From the NCBI RefSeq assembly GCF_003955685.1, contig NZ_RXHJ01000001.1, positions 221,570 to 285,569 on the forward strand: a stretch of 64,000 bases of DNA, given 5' to 3'. Positions 35,377-45,037 of the stretch are shown here, in pieces. This DNA is from Corynebacterium hylobatis (lineage in GTDB: Bacteria > Actinomycetota > Actinomycetes > Mycobacteriales > Mycobacteriaceae). A program made the position numbers and the translations under genes. Within the stretch, counting starts at the first letter, position 1, and the number at the start of each line of letters is the position of its first letter. The notes under the pieces were generated by a model that searched no databases, was not told the DNA's origin, and saw only the letters and a list, made by a program, of their open reading frames with translations.

Positions 35377-35382
35377 GAAGGC

Positions 35383-36309
35383 TCAGGCCCGGGACAACTC
35401 CACGCGGACCGGTCCGGCGACCTCCAGCTCGTGGATCTTGAGGCCGGCCTCGCGTGCCTGGTCGAGGATCTTCTCGGAGACAGGCTCGGTGGACAGCACC
35501 ATGATGGTCGGGCCGGCACCGGAGAGGTAGGCGGCGTAACCGCGGTTGCGCAGACGGTTGACCCATTCTGCGGTGACCGGCAGGACATCGGCCCGGTAGG
35601 GCTGGTGGAGCCGGTCACGGGTGCCCTCCCAGAGCAGTTCGGGGTGCTTCTGCAGGGCCACGGTCATCACGGCCACCCGCGAGACGTTGAAGCGGGCGTC
35701 GGTGTGGGTGACGTGGCTGGGCAGGACCCGGCGCACGGCCTGCGTGGAGGCGTGGAAGTCCGGGACCAGGGCGGTCGCACGGATCCGCGGGTCGACATCG
35801 ACGGAAACCGCTTTGTAACCGGGCTGCGAGCCGTCGACGGGCGTGGTGGTCCAGGAGACCACGGCGGAACCGAGGACGGAGGCTGCGGCATTGTCCGGAT
35901 GACCCTCGAAGGCGGAGGACAGCTGCACCACCTGGTCGGTGGTCAGCGGGTTACCGGCCAGCGCATTCGCGGCCACCACACCCGCCACGGCGGCCGCGGC
36001 GGAGGAACCGAGTCCACGGGACTGCGGGATGGCGTTGGTGCAGACCACGCGCAGGCCCGGGGCCTGGGCCCCGGCGGCGTTGAGGCCGGACAGGATGGCC
36101 TTGACCACCAGGTGGGAACCGTCGCGGGGCAGGTCATCCTCACCCTCCCCGTAGACCTCGACCTCCAGGCCGCCCTCGGTGACCTCGACCTCGACGGTGT
36201 CGTAGAGGCCGACGGCCAGGCCCAGGGTGTCGAAACCGGGTCCCAGGTTGGCTGAGGAACCGGGGACGGTGACGGTGGCCCGGGTGCCCACCTCGAGCTC
36301 GATGCTCAT
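35383..36309 (-). CDS. thrB: Homoserine kinase
   Basis: Phosphorylates L-homoserine with ATP in threonine synthesis. The 308-residue GHMP kinase shows [25 protein letters not shown] (begins at about residue 13), the ATP loop [15 protein letters not shown] (about 94-108) and [13 protein letters not shown] (about 268-280). It follows hom by 26 bases, the classic hom-thrB operon. Mycobacteria have thrC between these two genes; here, as in C. glutamicum, it is absent. Confidence 0.97.
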   Translation of the reverse strand: MSIELEVGTRATVTVPGSSANLGPGFDTLGLAVGLYDTVEVEVTEGGLEVEVYGEGEDDLPRDGSHLVVKAILSGLNAAGAQAPGLRVVCTNAIPQSRGLGSSAAAAVAGVVAANALAGNPLTTDQVVQLSSAFEGHPDNAAASVLGSAVVSWTTTPVDGSQPGYKAVSVDVDPRIRATALVPDFHASTQAVRRVLPSHVTHTDARFNVSRVAVMTVALQKHPELLWEGTRDRLHQPYRADVLPVTAEWVNRLRNRGYAAYLSGAGPTIMVLSTEPVSEKILDQAREAGLKIHELEVAGPVRVELSRA

Positions 36310-36335
36310 GAGTGCTCTGTCCTTTGTCTGTAGGG

Positions 36336-37667
36336 CTAGATCAGTCGGATGACGCTGTTGACGGCCTTGACCGCGGAGGTCTGCTTCAGCTCCTCGACGG
36401 TGGCGTCGAGGTCGGCCTCGCGCGCCGAGTGGGTGACCACGATGAGGCGGGCATTCTCCCCGGACTCCTCCTGGCGGACGGTCTTGAGGGAGATGTTGCG
36501 GGCCGCGAAGATGGCGGAGAGCTCGGCGAGGACACCGGTGCGGTCCTCGACCTCCATGTCGATGTGGTAGCGGGTGGTCACGTCGCCGAAGTCCGCGATG
36601 GGCAGGTTGGCGTAGGTGTTCTCACCCGGGGCGCGACCGCCGTGGACCTTGTTGCGGGCAGCGCCGACGAGGTCACCGAGCACCGCGGAGGCGGTCGGGG
36701 CGCCACCGGCACCGTTGCCGTAGAACATGAGGCGGCCGGCTGCCTCAGCCTCGACGAAGATGGCGTTGTAGGACTCGTTGACCGAGGCCAGCGGGTGGTC
36801 GACCGGCACGAGCGTCGGGTGGACGCTGGCGGCGACGGACTCGACTCCGGCCTCGTCGGCGACGCGCTCGCAGATGGCCAGCAGCTTGATCACGTAGCCG
36901 GCGTTGCGGGCGGCCTCGATGTCCTCGGCGGTGATCTTGGTGATGCCCTCGCAGTGGACGTCGTCGAACTTCACGCGGGTGTGGAAGCCGAGGGAGGCGA
37001 GGATGGCGGCCTTGGAGGCGGCATCGTGGCCCTCGACGTCGGCGGTCGGGTCGGCCTCGGCGTAGCCCAGGCGGGTGGCCTCGGCGAGCGCGTCCCCGTA
37101 GGTGGCGCCGGTGGATTCCATGGCATCGAGGATGAAGTTGGTGGTGCCGTTGACGATGCCGGAGATGCGCAGGATGTTGTCGCCCGCCAGGGAACGGCGC
37201 AGCATGCCGACCACCGGGATGGCGGCGGCGACGGCGGCCTCGAAGTAGAGGTCGACGTTGGCGGCGTCGGCGGCGTCGGCAAGCTCATCGGCGTGCGCGG
37301 CGACCAGGGCCTTGTTGGCGGTGACGACGGACTTGCCGGCGCGCAGGGCCGCGAGCACGAGCTCACGCGGGTAGTCGATGCCGCCGATGACCTCGACGAC
37401 GATGTCGACGTCCTCGCGGTTGATCAGGCTCATCGCATCATCGGTGAGCAGGGCGGCGTCCACCCCCTCACGCGGCTTGGACAGATCCGATACGGCCACA
37501 CCCTTGAGCTCCAGCGGACCGCCGATACGGTGCGCCAGCGCATCCGAATACTCACCCATGAGACGCAGCACCTCAGAACCGACGGTGCCGTGGCCGAGGA
37601 TGGCGACACCAACCGGCTCGCCGACTCCCTTGCCGGGGTTGTACGTGGGCTGCTTGTTCTGGGTCAT
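36336..37667 (-). CDS. hom: Homoserine dehydrogenase
   Basis: Reduces aspartate semialdehyde to homoserine, the branch point toward threonine, methionine and isoleucine. The 443-residue protein has the NAD(P) loop [16 protein letters not shown] (about 18-33), [11 protein letters not shown] (about 158-168), the catalytic [17 protein letters not shown] (about 193-209) and a C-terminal ACT domain (about 350-443, [18 protein letters not shown]) used for threonine feedback. A -10-like TAGGCT lies at 37717-37722 on the minus strand. Length and sequence match C. glutamicum Hom (445 residues). Confidence 0.97.
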   Translation of the reverse strand: MTQNKQPTYNPGKGVGEPVGVAILGHGTVGSEVLRLMGEYSDALAHRIGGPLELKGVAVSDLSKPREGVDAALLTDDAMSLINREDVDIVVEVIGGIDYPRELVLAALRAGKSVVTANKALVAAHADELADAADAANVDLYFEAAVAAAIPVVGMLRRSLAGDNILRISGIVNGTTNFILDAMESTGATYGDALAEATRLGYAEADPTADVEGHDAASKAAILASLGFHTRVKFDDVHCEGITKITAEDIEAARNAGYVIKLLAICERVADEAGVESVAASVHPTLVPVDHPLASVNESYNAIFVEAEAAGRLMFYGNGAGGAPTASAVLGDLVGAARNKVHGGRAPGENTYANLPIADFGDVTTRYHIDMEVEDRTGVLAELSAIFAARNISLKTVRQEESGENARLIVVTHSAREADLDATVEELKQTSAVKAVNSVIRLI

Positions 37668-37855
37668 TGTTCTCCTGGGTCGTGTCGCAAGTCCGTGACG
37701 GAAACTTTCCTGGTCCAGCCTAGCGGGGCCGGTACCGTTCCTCAGTGCCCGGGCACCGGTGCCGGGGCATACCGGGCCAGTCTAGTCCACCCGGTCAGCG
37801 GTCACGATCGTGGCACAGTTGGCAGGGAACAGTCGACGGTCCATGCATATTCCCT

Positions 37856-37861
37856 TATACT
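37856..37861 (+). promoter_or_regulatory. -10 box TATACT for the secreted-protein gene
   Basis: A consensus-like TATACT lies 40 bases before the GTG at 37902. GGAAGGAG stands between them as a good Shine-Dalgarno. The -35 is not obvious. hom transcription starts on the other strand about 140 bases away. Confidence 0.45.
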
Positions 37862-37901
37862 GGGGAAACATCAGGTGTGTCCTAGGTCGGGAAGGAGCCA
37901 C

Positions 37902-38654
37902 GTGTCAGTCCGTTCTTTTTTTGCTGCAGCCCTCCTCCTCAGCCTCCCGCCCATGAACGTCCCCTCAGCCGCCGCCTCCGAGGTCGTCGTCGCGGGAGAT
38001 TCCTGCACCGTGATCCACACCCCCGCAGAGCACGAGGAGGTCCTCGCCCTCACCGGTGTGTTCGCCGCGAACTGGTCCGCCGAGATCCTCCGTGACATCC
38101 CCACCGCCGGCGAGGACATGGCCACCGCCCGCAGCTGGCACGCCGACAAGACCTCCGAAGAACTCGACGACATGCCCGACCACGTCCGCGCAGCCGTCGA
38201 CCGCGTCAACCTCGCCGGCCAGCGGGTGGGCTACCGGGACGATGAGGCCACCGCCCCCCTGCGCGTGCTCGTCGACCGCAACGACCAGCGGGCCGCGGGA
38301 ATCACCTGGCAGACCTTCACTGCCGTGGAGGCCCGTCGGCACATGGCCGCCGCCCGTGACACCGGCGCCCCGGCCCTGCTCAGCGGCACCCGGGAGAACC
38401 TCTCCGTCCCCGCCGATGAATCATGGCGGCGAGCCTGGGAACGCACCCCGGGTGCCCGGGCCGAGGCCGACGCCTCCCACACGGAACTGCGCATGTGCAT
38501 CGGCCAGACCTCCGGCACCGTGGACCGCATCACCGTGAAGGCCATGGATACTGAGGCCCCGTTGACTTCCACGGTGCTCGGGTTGCCCACCGGCAGGATC
38601 CACAACCTCACCGTCCTGCGCCTGCTCGAAGAGGTCACCGGCCTCATGCCGTGA
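37902..38654 (+). CDS. Secreted protein of unknown function
   Basis: A 250-residue exported protein starting at GTG (VSVRSFFAAALLLSLPPMN) with a signal peptide likely cleaved near AAAS|EVV (about 27). The mature part has two cysteines, DSCTVIHTP (about 35) and LRMCIGQTSG (about 205), which could form a disulfide. The rest is helical and polar, with no catalytic motif I recognise. C. glutamicum also encodes a secreted protein between lysA and hom, so it belongs to the conserved corynebacterial context. GGAAGGAG ten bases upstream supports the GTG. Confidence 0.7.
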   Translation: MSVRSFFAAALLLSLPPMNVPSAAASEVVVAGDSCTVIHTPAEHEEVLALTGVFAANWSAEILRDIPTAGEDMATARSWHADKTSEELDDMPDHVRAAVDRVNLAGQRVGYRDDEATAPLRVLVDRNDQRAAGITWQTFTAVEARRHMAAARDTGAPALLSGTRENLSVPADESWRRAWERTPGARAEADASHTELRMCIGQTSGTVDRITVKAMDTEAPLTSTVLGLPTGRIHNLTVLRLLEEVTGLMP

Positions 38655-38673
38655 CCTGCCGCTACTGAGAGCC

Positions 38674-40002
38674 TCAGGCCTCCAGCGCGAGGATGTCCTC
38701 AACTGTCTCGCGGCGCAGCATGAGCTTGGTCTTACCGGCGCGGACGGCGATGACCGGGGGGCGACCGAAGGCGTTGTAGCGGCTGGACATGGCGTAGGCG
38801 TAGGCCCCGGTGGCGGCCATGGCCATCAGGTCGCCGGTCTCGATGTCGGAGGGGAACTGCGCATCGCGGACCAGGATGTCACCGGATTCGCAGTGGGAGC
38901 CGACCAGCCGCGAGGGGATGCCCGGGGCCTCGGTGAAGCGGCTGACCACGCGGGCGTCATAAAGCGAGTCGTAGAGCGCGGGGCGGATGTTGTCGGACAT
39001 GCCGCCGTCGACGGAGAGGTAACGGCGGGTGACACCCTCGTCGACGGTGACGTCCTTGACGGTGCCGACCTCGTAGACGGTGACGGTGCCGGGGCCGGCG
39101 ATGGCGCGGCCGGGCTCGACGAGGACGGTGGGGGCGTCGATACCCAGCTCGGCGGCGGTCTTGGCCACGGCGGTGAGCAGGTCGTGGGCGACCTCGTCGA
39201 CGTCGAGGGCCTCCTCATCCTCGGTGTAGGCGATGCCGTAGCCGCCGCCGAGGTCGAGTTCGGGCAGCTGGACGCCGAGCTCGCGGTGGATCCGCGAGTA
39301 GAGGGCCAGGACACGGTCGGCGGCCATGGTGAAGCCGGTGGCGTCGAAGACCTGGGAGCCGACGTGGCAGTGGAGGCCGACAAGCTCGAGGTTCTGGGCA
39401 CGCACGGCGGCCTCGGCGGCGCGGAAGGCGGAGCCGGAGGCCAGGGAGAAACCGAACTTCTGGTCCTCGTGGCTGGTGGCGATGGCCTCGTGGGTGTGGG
39501 CCTCAATACCCGGCTTCACGCGGATCATCACCTGCTGCACGCGCTGCTCAGCGGCGGCGATGCAGTCGAGGAGGACAAGTTCCTGCTCGGAGTCGAGGAC
39601 GACGTGGCCCACACCTGCCTGTACGCAGGCGCGCAGGAAGTCCGCGCCCTTGTTGTTGCCGTGGGCGGTGATGCGTGCGGCCGGGAAGTCGGCGGCCTGG
39701 GCGATCTTCAGCTCGTTGAGGGAGGCGACGTCGAGGGACAGCCCCTCCTCGTCGACCCAGCGGGCGATGGTGCGGGTGAGGAAGGCCTTGGAGGCGTAGT
39801 GCACGTTCTCCGGGCCGCCGAAGGCACGCGCCATGTCCTGGCAGCGGGAACGGAAGTCGTCCTCGTCGACGACGAAGACGGGGGTGCCGTACTCCTCGGC
39901 GATCTCCGGCAGGGGCACGCCGGCGATGGTGACCACGCCGTCCTCCTGGCGGACGGCGTTGCGGGGCCAGACGTGTGCCGGCAGATCGTTGAAGTCGGTC
40001 AT
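38674..40002 (-). CDS. lysA: Diaminopimelate decarboxylase
   Basis: PLP enzyme that decarboxylates meso-diaminopimelate to L-lysine. The 442-residue protein starts [20 protein letters not shown], near-identical in pattern to C. glutamicum LysA. The PLP lysine is in [13 protein letters not shown] (about 57-69). HGNNKG (about 105-110), [10 protein letters not shown] (about 240-249), [11 protein letters not shown] (about 283-293) and the active-site Cys in GSHCESGDI (about 356-364) are all present. ATG 40002 is chosen; a TTG one codon upstream is also in frame. It starts three bases after the argS stop. Confidence 0.97.
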   Translation of the reverse strand: MTDFNDLPAHVWPRNAVRQEDGVVTIAGVPLPEIAEEYGTPVFVVDEDDFRSRCQDMARAFGGPENVHYASKAFLTRTIARWVDEEGLSLDVASLNELKIAQAADFPAARITAHGNNKGADFLRACVQAGVGHVVLDSEQELVLLDCIAAAEQRVQQVMIRVKPGIEAHTHEAIATSHEDQKFGFSLASGSAFRAAEAAVRAQNLELVGLHCHVGSQVFDATGFTMAADRVLALYSRIHRELGVQLPELDLGGGYGIAYTEDEEALDVDEVAHDLLTAVAKTAAELGIDAPTVLVEPGRAIAGPGTVTVYEVGTVKDVTVDEGVTRRYLSVDGGMSDNIRPALYDSLYDARVVSRFTEAPGIPSRLVGSHCESGDILVRDAQFPSDIETGDLMAMAATGAYAYAMSSRYNAFGRPPVIAVRAGKTKLMLRRETVEDILALEA

Positions 40003-40005
40003 CAA

Positions 40006-41652
40006 CTACATCCTCTCCGGTGCCGTGACACCGACCAGGCCGAGCGCGTTGGCCAGGGTCTGGCGGGTCGCCGCGGCGAGTGCCAGGCGGGCGGTGTGGA
40101 TCGGGGCGGCCTCTTCATCGGCCTTGGGCAGGATCTGGCAGTTGTCGTAGAAGCGGTGGAAGACGCCGGCCAGTTCCTCGGCGTAACGGGCGATGCGGTG
40201 CGGTTCGCGCAGTTCGGCGGCGGCCAGCACGACGGCCGGGAACTCACCCAGGGTGCGGATGAGGTCGCCCTCACGCTCGTGTGTGAGCAGGGAGTAGTCG
40301 GCGTTCTCGTAGGTCACGCCCACTTCGGCGGCCTTGCGGGCGATGGAGCACAGGCGTGCGTGCCCGTACTGCACATAGTAGACGGGGTTGTCGGAGGACT
40401 GGGAGGCCCACAGCGCCAGGTCGATGTCCAGGGAGGAGTCGACGGAGGAGCGGATGAGCGAGTAGCGGGCGGCGTCGATGCCGATCGCCTCCACCAGGTC
40501 GTCGAGGGTGATCACGGTGCCGGCACGCTTGGACATGCGCACAGCTTGTCCGTCGCGCAGCAGGTTGACCATCTGGCCGATCATGACCTCAACCTGGTCC
40601 GGGTCGTAGCCCAGCGCGGCGGCCGCGGCCTTGAGGCGGGCGACGTAACCGTGGTGGTCGGCACCCAGCATGTAGATGCACAGTGTGTGGCCGCGGTCGA
40701 ATTTATCGGCGACATACGCGATGTCACCGGCGATGTAGGCGGCCTCGCCGTCGGACTTGATCACGACGCGGTCCTTGTCGTCACCGAAGTTGGTGGAACG
40801 CAGCCACCAGGCGCCCTCGGATTCGTAGAGGTTGCCGTTGTCCTTGAGCTTCTGCACGGCCCTGTCCACCGCGCCGGACTCGAAGAGGGAGTTCTCGTGG
40901 AAGTAGACGTCGAAGTCGGTGCCGAACTCGTGGAGGGATTCGCGGATGTGCTCGAACATCATCTCCACGCCGATGGCGCGGAAGGTCTCCTGTGGGTCCC
41001 CGGTACTCAGCGCATCCGGCTGCTTCTCGACGACCGCCTTCGCGATCTCGCCGATGTAATCCCCGCCGTAGCCGTCCTCCGGGGTGGGCTCGCCCTTGGC
41101 GGCGGCCAGCAGGGAACGGGCGAAGCGGTCGATCTGGCCGCCGTGGTCGTTGAAGTAGTACTCGCGGGTGACCTCCGCGCCGGCGGCGGTGAGCACCCGG
41201 CCCAGGGAATCGCCGACGGCGGCCCAGCGGGTGCCACCGAGGTGGATGGGGCCGGTCGGGTTTGCGGAGACGAACTCCAGGTTGATCTTCTCGCCCCGGA
41301 AGCGGTCCACGTGACCGAAGCGCTCCCCCGCCTCGAGGATCTTCGCCACGATCTCACCCTGCGCGGCGGCGGCCAGCCGGATATTGAGGAAACCCGGGCC
41401 GGCGATCTCCGCGGAGTCGACGGCTGCGTCGGCTACGAGGGCCTCGGCAAGCCAGGTCGCCAGCTCACGCGGGTTGGTGCCCACCTTCTTGGCCACCTGC
41501 AGGGCCAGGTTGGTGGCGTAATCGCCGTGCTCGGGGTTGCGGGGGCGCTCGACCACGACCTGCTCGGGTAAGACAGAAATATCGAGGTCGCGGGACGCCA
41601 GCACTTCGGTGGCGGTCTCCCGGATGAGGGACGCAAGATCAGCAGGTGTCAT
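40006..41652 (-). CDS. argS: Arginyl-tRNA synthetase
   Basis: Charges tRNA-Arg. This 548-residue class I enzyme has the N-terminal Add-1 domain (1-110), the HIGH-type motif [14 protein letters not shown] (about 125-138), the KMSKS-type loop RMSKRAGT (about 371-378) and a helical anticodon-binding domain ending in the family terminus [20 protein letters not shown] -10 (41661-41666) lies eight bases before the ATG, so the mRNA is probably leaderless. argS-lysA forms a two-gene operon as in C. glutamicum, and a tRNA-Arg gene lies 1.8 kb away. Confidence 0.97.
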   Translation of the reverse strand: MTPADLASLIRETATEVLASRDLDISVLPEQVVVERPRNPEHGDYATNLALQVAKKVGTNPRELATWLAEALVADAAVDSAEIAGPGFLNIRLAAAAQGEIVAKILEAGERFGHVDRFRGEKINLEFVSANPTGPIHLGGTRWAAVGDSLGRVLTAAGAEVTREYYFNDHGGQIDRFARSLLAAAKGEPTPEDGYGGDYIGEIAKAVVEKQPDALSTGDPQETFRAIGVEMMFEHIRESLHEFGTDFDVYFHENSLFESGAVDRAVQKLKDNGNLYESEGAWWLRSTNFGDDKDRVVIKSDGEAAYIAGDIAYVADKFDRGHTLCIYMLGADHHGYVARLKAAAAALGYDPDQVEVMIGQMVNLLRDGQAVRMSKRAGTVITLDDLVEAIGIDAARYSLIRSSVDSSLDIDLALWASQSSDNPVYYVQYGHARLCSIARKAAEVGVTYENADYSLLTHEREGDLIRTLGEFPAVVLAAAELREPHRIARYAEELAGVFHRFYDNCQILPKADEEAAPIHTARLALAAATRQTLANALGLVGVTAPERM

Positions 41653-41660
41653 GGGCAGAA

Positions 41661-41666
41661 AGTGTA
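41661..41666 (-). promoter_or_regulatory. -10 box TACACT of argS-lysA (leaderless)
   Basis: The box reads TACACT on the minus strand and ends eight bases before the argS ATG at 41650-41652. No Shine-Dalgarno lies between them. Confidence 0.5.
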
Positions 41667-41806
41667 GTGCACTGACAGGAGGCTCTCACATTCCGCTCAC
41701 CCGCCGTGTGTCCGGCTTTTCACAGTTCGCAGACGTACACCCCGGGTTAGGATGTTCCCCTGCCAGATTTTTCCCCGTCCGCCGCCACCGGAGAGTTGAG
41801 GCCCGC

Positions 41807-43387
41807 ATGCGCGCCCTGATCCGCCCCCTCGCCGCCGCCCTGGGTGCCGCGACGCTCCTCTCATTGGCCCCGGCCGCGGTCGCCGCCCCGGCCCCGCAGA
41901 TCACGTGGGAGGAGTGCCCCGATCTGGTCAGCGACAACAACGCTGAATGCGGGCGTATCAATGTCCCCATGAACCACGCCGAACCCGACGGCGCGCAGAT
42001 CTCCGTCGGCTTCGTCCGCATCCCGACGGCCGACCCCACCGCCCGGCGCGGCACGCTCTTCGGCAACCCCGGTGGCCCCGGTGCGGAGGCATACTCCTTC
42101 TTCAACAACGACGGCGGCATCTGGCCGGTGGGCATCATGTCCGAATGGGACCGGGTGGCGGTCCAGCCCCGTGGCCTGACCGGCTCCACCCCCGTCAACT
42201 GCGGGGAGGAGGAACCCAGCTCACTGGGCATGCACGTGCGCCGCGGCGGATTCCTCCGCGAACTGTGCGGACAGCACTCCCCCGGCTACCCCACATCCCT
42301 GACCACCAGCAACACCATCGACGACTGGGAGCTGGTCCGGCAGGCTCTGGAGGAGGAGCAGATTTCCCTCCTGGGGGTGTCCTACGGCACCTTCCTCGCC
42401 TCCGGCTACGCCACCCGCTATCCGGAGCACACCGACCGGGTCGTCCTTGACTCGGTGATGAACCCTGAGTTGGCCTGGAACGGCATCCTCGGCGCCCAGC
42501 AGGAAGGCTACGAGGGCTCCCTCCACGACTTCATGGCCTGGGCCGCTTCCAATAATGACGTCTACGGCCTCGGTGACACCCCCCGTGGCGTCCACGAGGC
42601 CTGGGCGCGGCAGGTCTTCGCTGAGACAGGCACCACCCCCACGATCGCCGCCCCGGCCGCCACCGCCGGTGACCTGCCGCCGGGACTCGGCTTCACCGGC
42701 GGCTTCGGGGTCGGTGTCATGAACGCCACCAGTTCCTTCAACTCTTTCTTCAGGGGTCTGGTCTCCCAGGTTTTCACCGGTGGCGACCAGTCCGATTCCT
42801 TCACCCTCAACACCACCCGCGAACTACTGTCCGATGCCACACAATGGGACTTCCTCGCCCAGGTGATCAACGGCGAGGAACTTCTCGAGGACTACTACTA
42901 CACCGCCTACGAGGAGGTGGAGGAGGAACTGACCGAGGAGGAACTCGCGGAGGAACGTGACGCCATGATCGGCGAGCAGATGCAGCTGCTGCTCATCTGC
43001 AACGAGAACCACCAGCCGGGATCACTGCGCCATCTCCCCCGCTACGCCTGGGCCCAGTACGTCACCGGCGACATCTTCACCTACCCCAACGCGCGTTTCG
43101 CCTCCGGGGCGGTCTGCTCCGGCGCCGATCCCGTGACGGACCTGCCGCCCATCGACGGCTCCCCGTTGGCCACCCGCCCCCTCGTCGTCCAGGGCACCGG
43201 CGACCCGCAGACCCCCCATTCCCTGCACGGCCCCATGTCGGAGGCAATGGGTGCCCAGGTCCTCACCGTCCACGGCAACGGCCACGGGCACGTCGCCTGG
43301 GGTAACGAGGCCGTCGACGAGGTTGTGGTCGACTACCTGCGCACCGGGAGGGTTGAGATCACCGACGTGGCGGGCCTGAACGGTTGA
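41807..43387 (+). CDS. Secreted alpha/beta hydrolase (tripeptidyl aminopeptidase-like)
   Basis: An exported serine hydrolase, probably an aminopeptidase. The 526-residue precursor has a signal peptide (about 1-28, ending AVAA|APAP). The catalytic triad fits GVSYGTFLASGYA (Ser about 191), QGTGDPQTP (Asp about 465) and GNGHGHVAWG (His about 493), with the oxyanion segment FGNPGGPGAEAYS (about 85-97). Four cysteines in the mature part could pair. A TAGGAT -10 (41748-41753) with TTCGCA 16 bases before it forms a plausible promoter. The ATG at 41807 is preferred over upstream frame because it begins the signal peptide. Confidence 0.82.
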   Translation: MRALIRPLAAALGAATLLSLAPAAVAAPAPQITWEECPDLVSDNNAECGRINVPMNHAEPDGAQISVGFVRIPTADPTARRGTLFGNPGGPGAEAYSFFNNDGGIWPVGIMSEWDRVAVQPRGLTGSTPVNCGEEEPSSLGMHVRRGGFLRELCGQHSPGYPTSLTTSNTIDDWELVRQALEEEQISLLGVSYGTFLASGYATRYPEHTDRVVLDSVMNPELAWNGILGAQQEGYEGSLHDFMAWAASNNDVYGLGDTPRGVHEAWARQVFAETGTTPTIAAPAATAGDLPPGLGFTGGFGVGVMNATSSFNSFFRGLVSQVFTGGDQSDSFTLNTTRELLSDATQWDFLAQVINGEELLEDYYYTAYEEVEEELTEEELAEERDAMIGEQMQLLLICNENHQPGSLRHLPRYAWAQYVTGDIFTYPNARFASGAVCSGADPVTDLPPIDGSPLATRPLVVQGTGDPQTPHSLHGPMSEAMGAQVLTVHGNGHGHVAWGNEAVDEVVVDYLRTGRVEITDVAGLNG

Positions 43388-43457
43388 GCAGGACCGGCGT
43401 GGGGCCGGTGCAGGCTCTTCCGGTGGGGTGATTTGGGTCCGGGCACCGGGCAGGTGC

Positions 43458-43492
43458 TACACTTTCATCGTTGCCATCCCGCATGGGATGGC
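43458..43492 (+). promoter_or_regulatory. tRNA-Arg promoter -10 and leader hairpin
   Basis: TACACT at 43458-43463 is the likely -10. Between it and the tRNA lies a perfect 8-base hairpin, GCCATCCC-GCAT-GGGATGGC (43473-43492), which ends six bases before the mature 5' end and may form in the precursor. Confidence 0.45.
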
Positions 43493-43498
43493 CGCGCT

Positions 43499-43571
43499 GT
43501 CTCCGTAGCTCAGTGGATAGAGCATTGGTTTCCGGTACCAAAGGTCGCACGTTCGAATCGTGTCGGGGACA
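43499..43571 (+). tRNA. tRNA-Arg (anticodon CCG)
   Basis: A 73-base cloverleaf. Acceptor stem GTCTCCG (43499-43505) pairs with CGGGGAC (43564-43570) and the discriminator is A. D arm is GCTC...GAGC. Anticodon stem TTGGT/ACCAA (43525-43529/43537-43541) has loop TTCCGGT, so the anticodon is CCG (43532-43534), reading CGG. The T arm contains GTTCGAATC. CCA is not encoded. Confidence 0.95.
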
Positions 43572-43579
43572 CAGCAGCA

Positions 43580-43626
43580 GACACCGTTCCACCCCCATTT
43601 CCGGGGCCGGACAGGTGTCATTTTTC
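43580..43626 (+). terminator. Intrinsic terminator of tRNA-Arg
   Basis: GACACC (43580-43585) pairs with GGTGTC (43614-43619), with an inner CCCC/GGGG stem, followed by ATTTTT. It lies nine bases after the tRNA. Confidence 0.65.
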
Positions 43627-43693
43627 CTCTCCGGGCCAGTGTCGCCTGCCGGGCCCCACCAGCCCTGCTGCCCAAAAATTCTTTGCGGGGCCA

Positions 43694-43722
43694 TTGCCAA
43701 CAGGAGTGAGCTGGGTTACACT
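43694..43722 (+). promoter_or_regulatory. Promoter of the candidate sRNA
   Basis: TTGCCA (43694-43699) and TACACT (43717-43722) are separated by exactly 17 bases, a near-consensus housekeeping promoter. No coding start follows. Confidence 0.6.
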
Positions 43723-43728
43723 TCAGAT

Positions 43729-43877
43729 AGTGCTTCACCGAACAAAAGAAAACACAGAAGCTACTCGATCAGATGCCACGAGAGTGCCGGAAGAGACAGT
43801 AGGAACAGTGTAGGTTCGACTGAAGCCGCAGATCCCGGGTCACCGTCGCGAAGACGGAGCCCGGGATCTGAATTTTT
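43729..43877 (+). ncRNA. Candidate structured small RNA, about 150 nt, unidentified
   Basis: A complete non-coding transcription unit: promoter at 43694-43722, likely start near 43729 and intrinsic terminator at 43829-43877. The 5' and 3' parts of the body pair: GCTTCA (43732-43737) with TGAAGC (43821-43826), and CGAAC (43739-43743) with GTTCG (43814-43818). They enclose a purine-rich region with an inner CTCG/CGAG hairpin (43764-43767/43779-43782). No start codon with a ribosome site or family-like protein was found. I do not recognise it as 4.5S, 6S, 6C, tmRNA or RNase P RNA. Confidence 0.55.
43829..43877 (+). terminator. Intrinsic terminator of the candidate sRNA
   Basis: An 11-base perfect stem, CAGATCCCGGG (43829-43839) with CCCGGGATCTG (43860-43870), holds an inner CCGTC/GACGG hairpin with loop GCGAA. 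It is followed by AATTTTT. Confidence 0.8.
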
Positions 43878-44182
43878 GCACCCCCTACCTGCCTCCTCCC
43901 CCGTCGAGGTGTCGCCCAGCCGGATTTATCTGGTCAACTCCGGTCCGGAAATCCACGATTTTCCGCAGAGTTGATCACATAAATAGCTGTCAACCCCCAG
44001 GCAGCGGCAGGGGGAGCTTGCGGGAAGTCACGGTCGCGGCGCCCCAGTGCGGTTCAGGTGGGGCAAAGTGGGGCGCAGGCGGTGAGCCCAATCCACGATC
44101 AAGAGTGGCCCGCATAAACATGCCGCCGGCTGGGCCGAGTGGGCGGCAATCCGCACCCACATCCCGCCCAGGCAGGAGGAAC
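43878..44182. other. Non-coding stretch between sRNA terminator and DUF937 gene
   Basis: No gene is supported here. A long interrupted inverted repeat occupies 43934-43974: TCAACTC pairs with GAGTTGA, and inner CGGAAAT pairs with ATTTTCCG. This could be a bidirectional terminator or an operator. GGAGG at 44175-44179 belongs to the next gene. Confidence 0.4.
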
Positions 44183-44749
44183 ATGACTACGATGTGGTCC
44201 ATGTCACACAACATCAACGACCTTCTGTCCAAGCTGCCCGTAGACCGCATCGCCAACCAGCTCGGGGAGGATCCGGCGAATGTCCGCCAGGCCGCCGAGA
44301 ACGTCCTGCCCGCCCTGCTCATGGGCATGGGCGCCAATGCCCGGGCCCCGGAGGGCCGGGATTCGCTCGCCAACGCCCTGGGCAAGCACGACCCCTCCCT
44401 CGCGGAGGGCGAGGTGGATGTCGAAGCCATCGACACCGACGACGGCGCCAAGATCGCCCACCACATCTTCGGTTCCCAGGAGGACCAGGTGGTCAGCCAG
44501 CTCGGCGGCGTGGCCGGCGGCAACGACCTGGTGAAAAAGCTGCTGCCCCTCCTCGCACCGATCGTCATGTCCTGGTTGGCCGGTCGGCTCCAGCAGCGCG
44601 GCACCACGGAGACGGCCTCCTCGCAGGGCGGGATGCTCGAGCAGATTCTCGGCCAGGTGCTCGGCGGCGGTGGCGGAGGCCAGGCCGCCCCGGGCGGCGG
44701 CATCTTCGGTGACCTGCTGGGTGGGTTGCTGGGCGGGGGACGTCGATAA
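44183..44749 (+). CDS. DUF937/YidB-like protein
   Basis: A 188-residue cytoplasmic protein of unknown function. The N-terminal part (MSHNINDLLSKLPVDRIANQLG), the repeated helix pattern with QAAENVLPALLMGMGANA (about 36-53), and IFGSQEDQVVSQLGG (about 94-108) fit DUF937. The C-terminal tail is Gly-rich (GGGGGGQAAPGGGIFGDLL). Three ATGs lie close together (44183, 44192, 44201). GGAGG is only three bases before the first, so the second or third could be used. Confidence 0.7.
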   Translation: MTTMWSMSHNINDLLSKLPVDRIANQLGEDPANVRQAAENVLPALLMGMGANARAPEGRDSLANALGKHDPSLAEGEVDVEAIDTDDGAKIAHHIFGSQEDQVVSQLGGVAGGNDLVKKLLPLLAPIVMSWLAGRLQQRGTTETASSQGGMLEQILGQVLGGGGGGQAAPGGGIFGDLLGGLLGGGRR

Positions 44750-45037
44750 GCAGGGAGAATCAGCCGCAACCCGTGGCGGAAGTGTTCCAGGTCACGTACG
44801 TTGGGGAATGAGGGCGTCCCCGGAGCGCGGACGCTGCTCCCCCTGAGAAATCGACGAGCAACCTGGAGGTGCCCATGGCCGGAGTCCCCGGAGATGCTCG
44901 CCCGTGAGCACTGTCCCCAGTCACATCCCCGACCGTTTCCTGAGTGGTTGAGTTCCCCTCCGCCACACCCTGTCCCATCACGGTGCGGCACTCTGATGAA
45001 GGGGCAGCCACTCATCACATGAGAGGTATGACCCGAT

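Noticed and set aside
38893..41571. 892-codon open frame opposite lysA and argS
   Set aside because: Antisense of two confidently identified enzymes; composition (Gly, Val, Asp, Glu) is typical of GC-rich shadow frames.
43433..43974. Plus-strand frames running through tRNA-Arg and the sRNA region
   Set aside because: They cross a tRNA and two terminators and have no ribosome site; the RNA features explain the region better.
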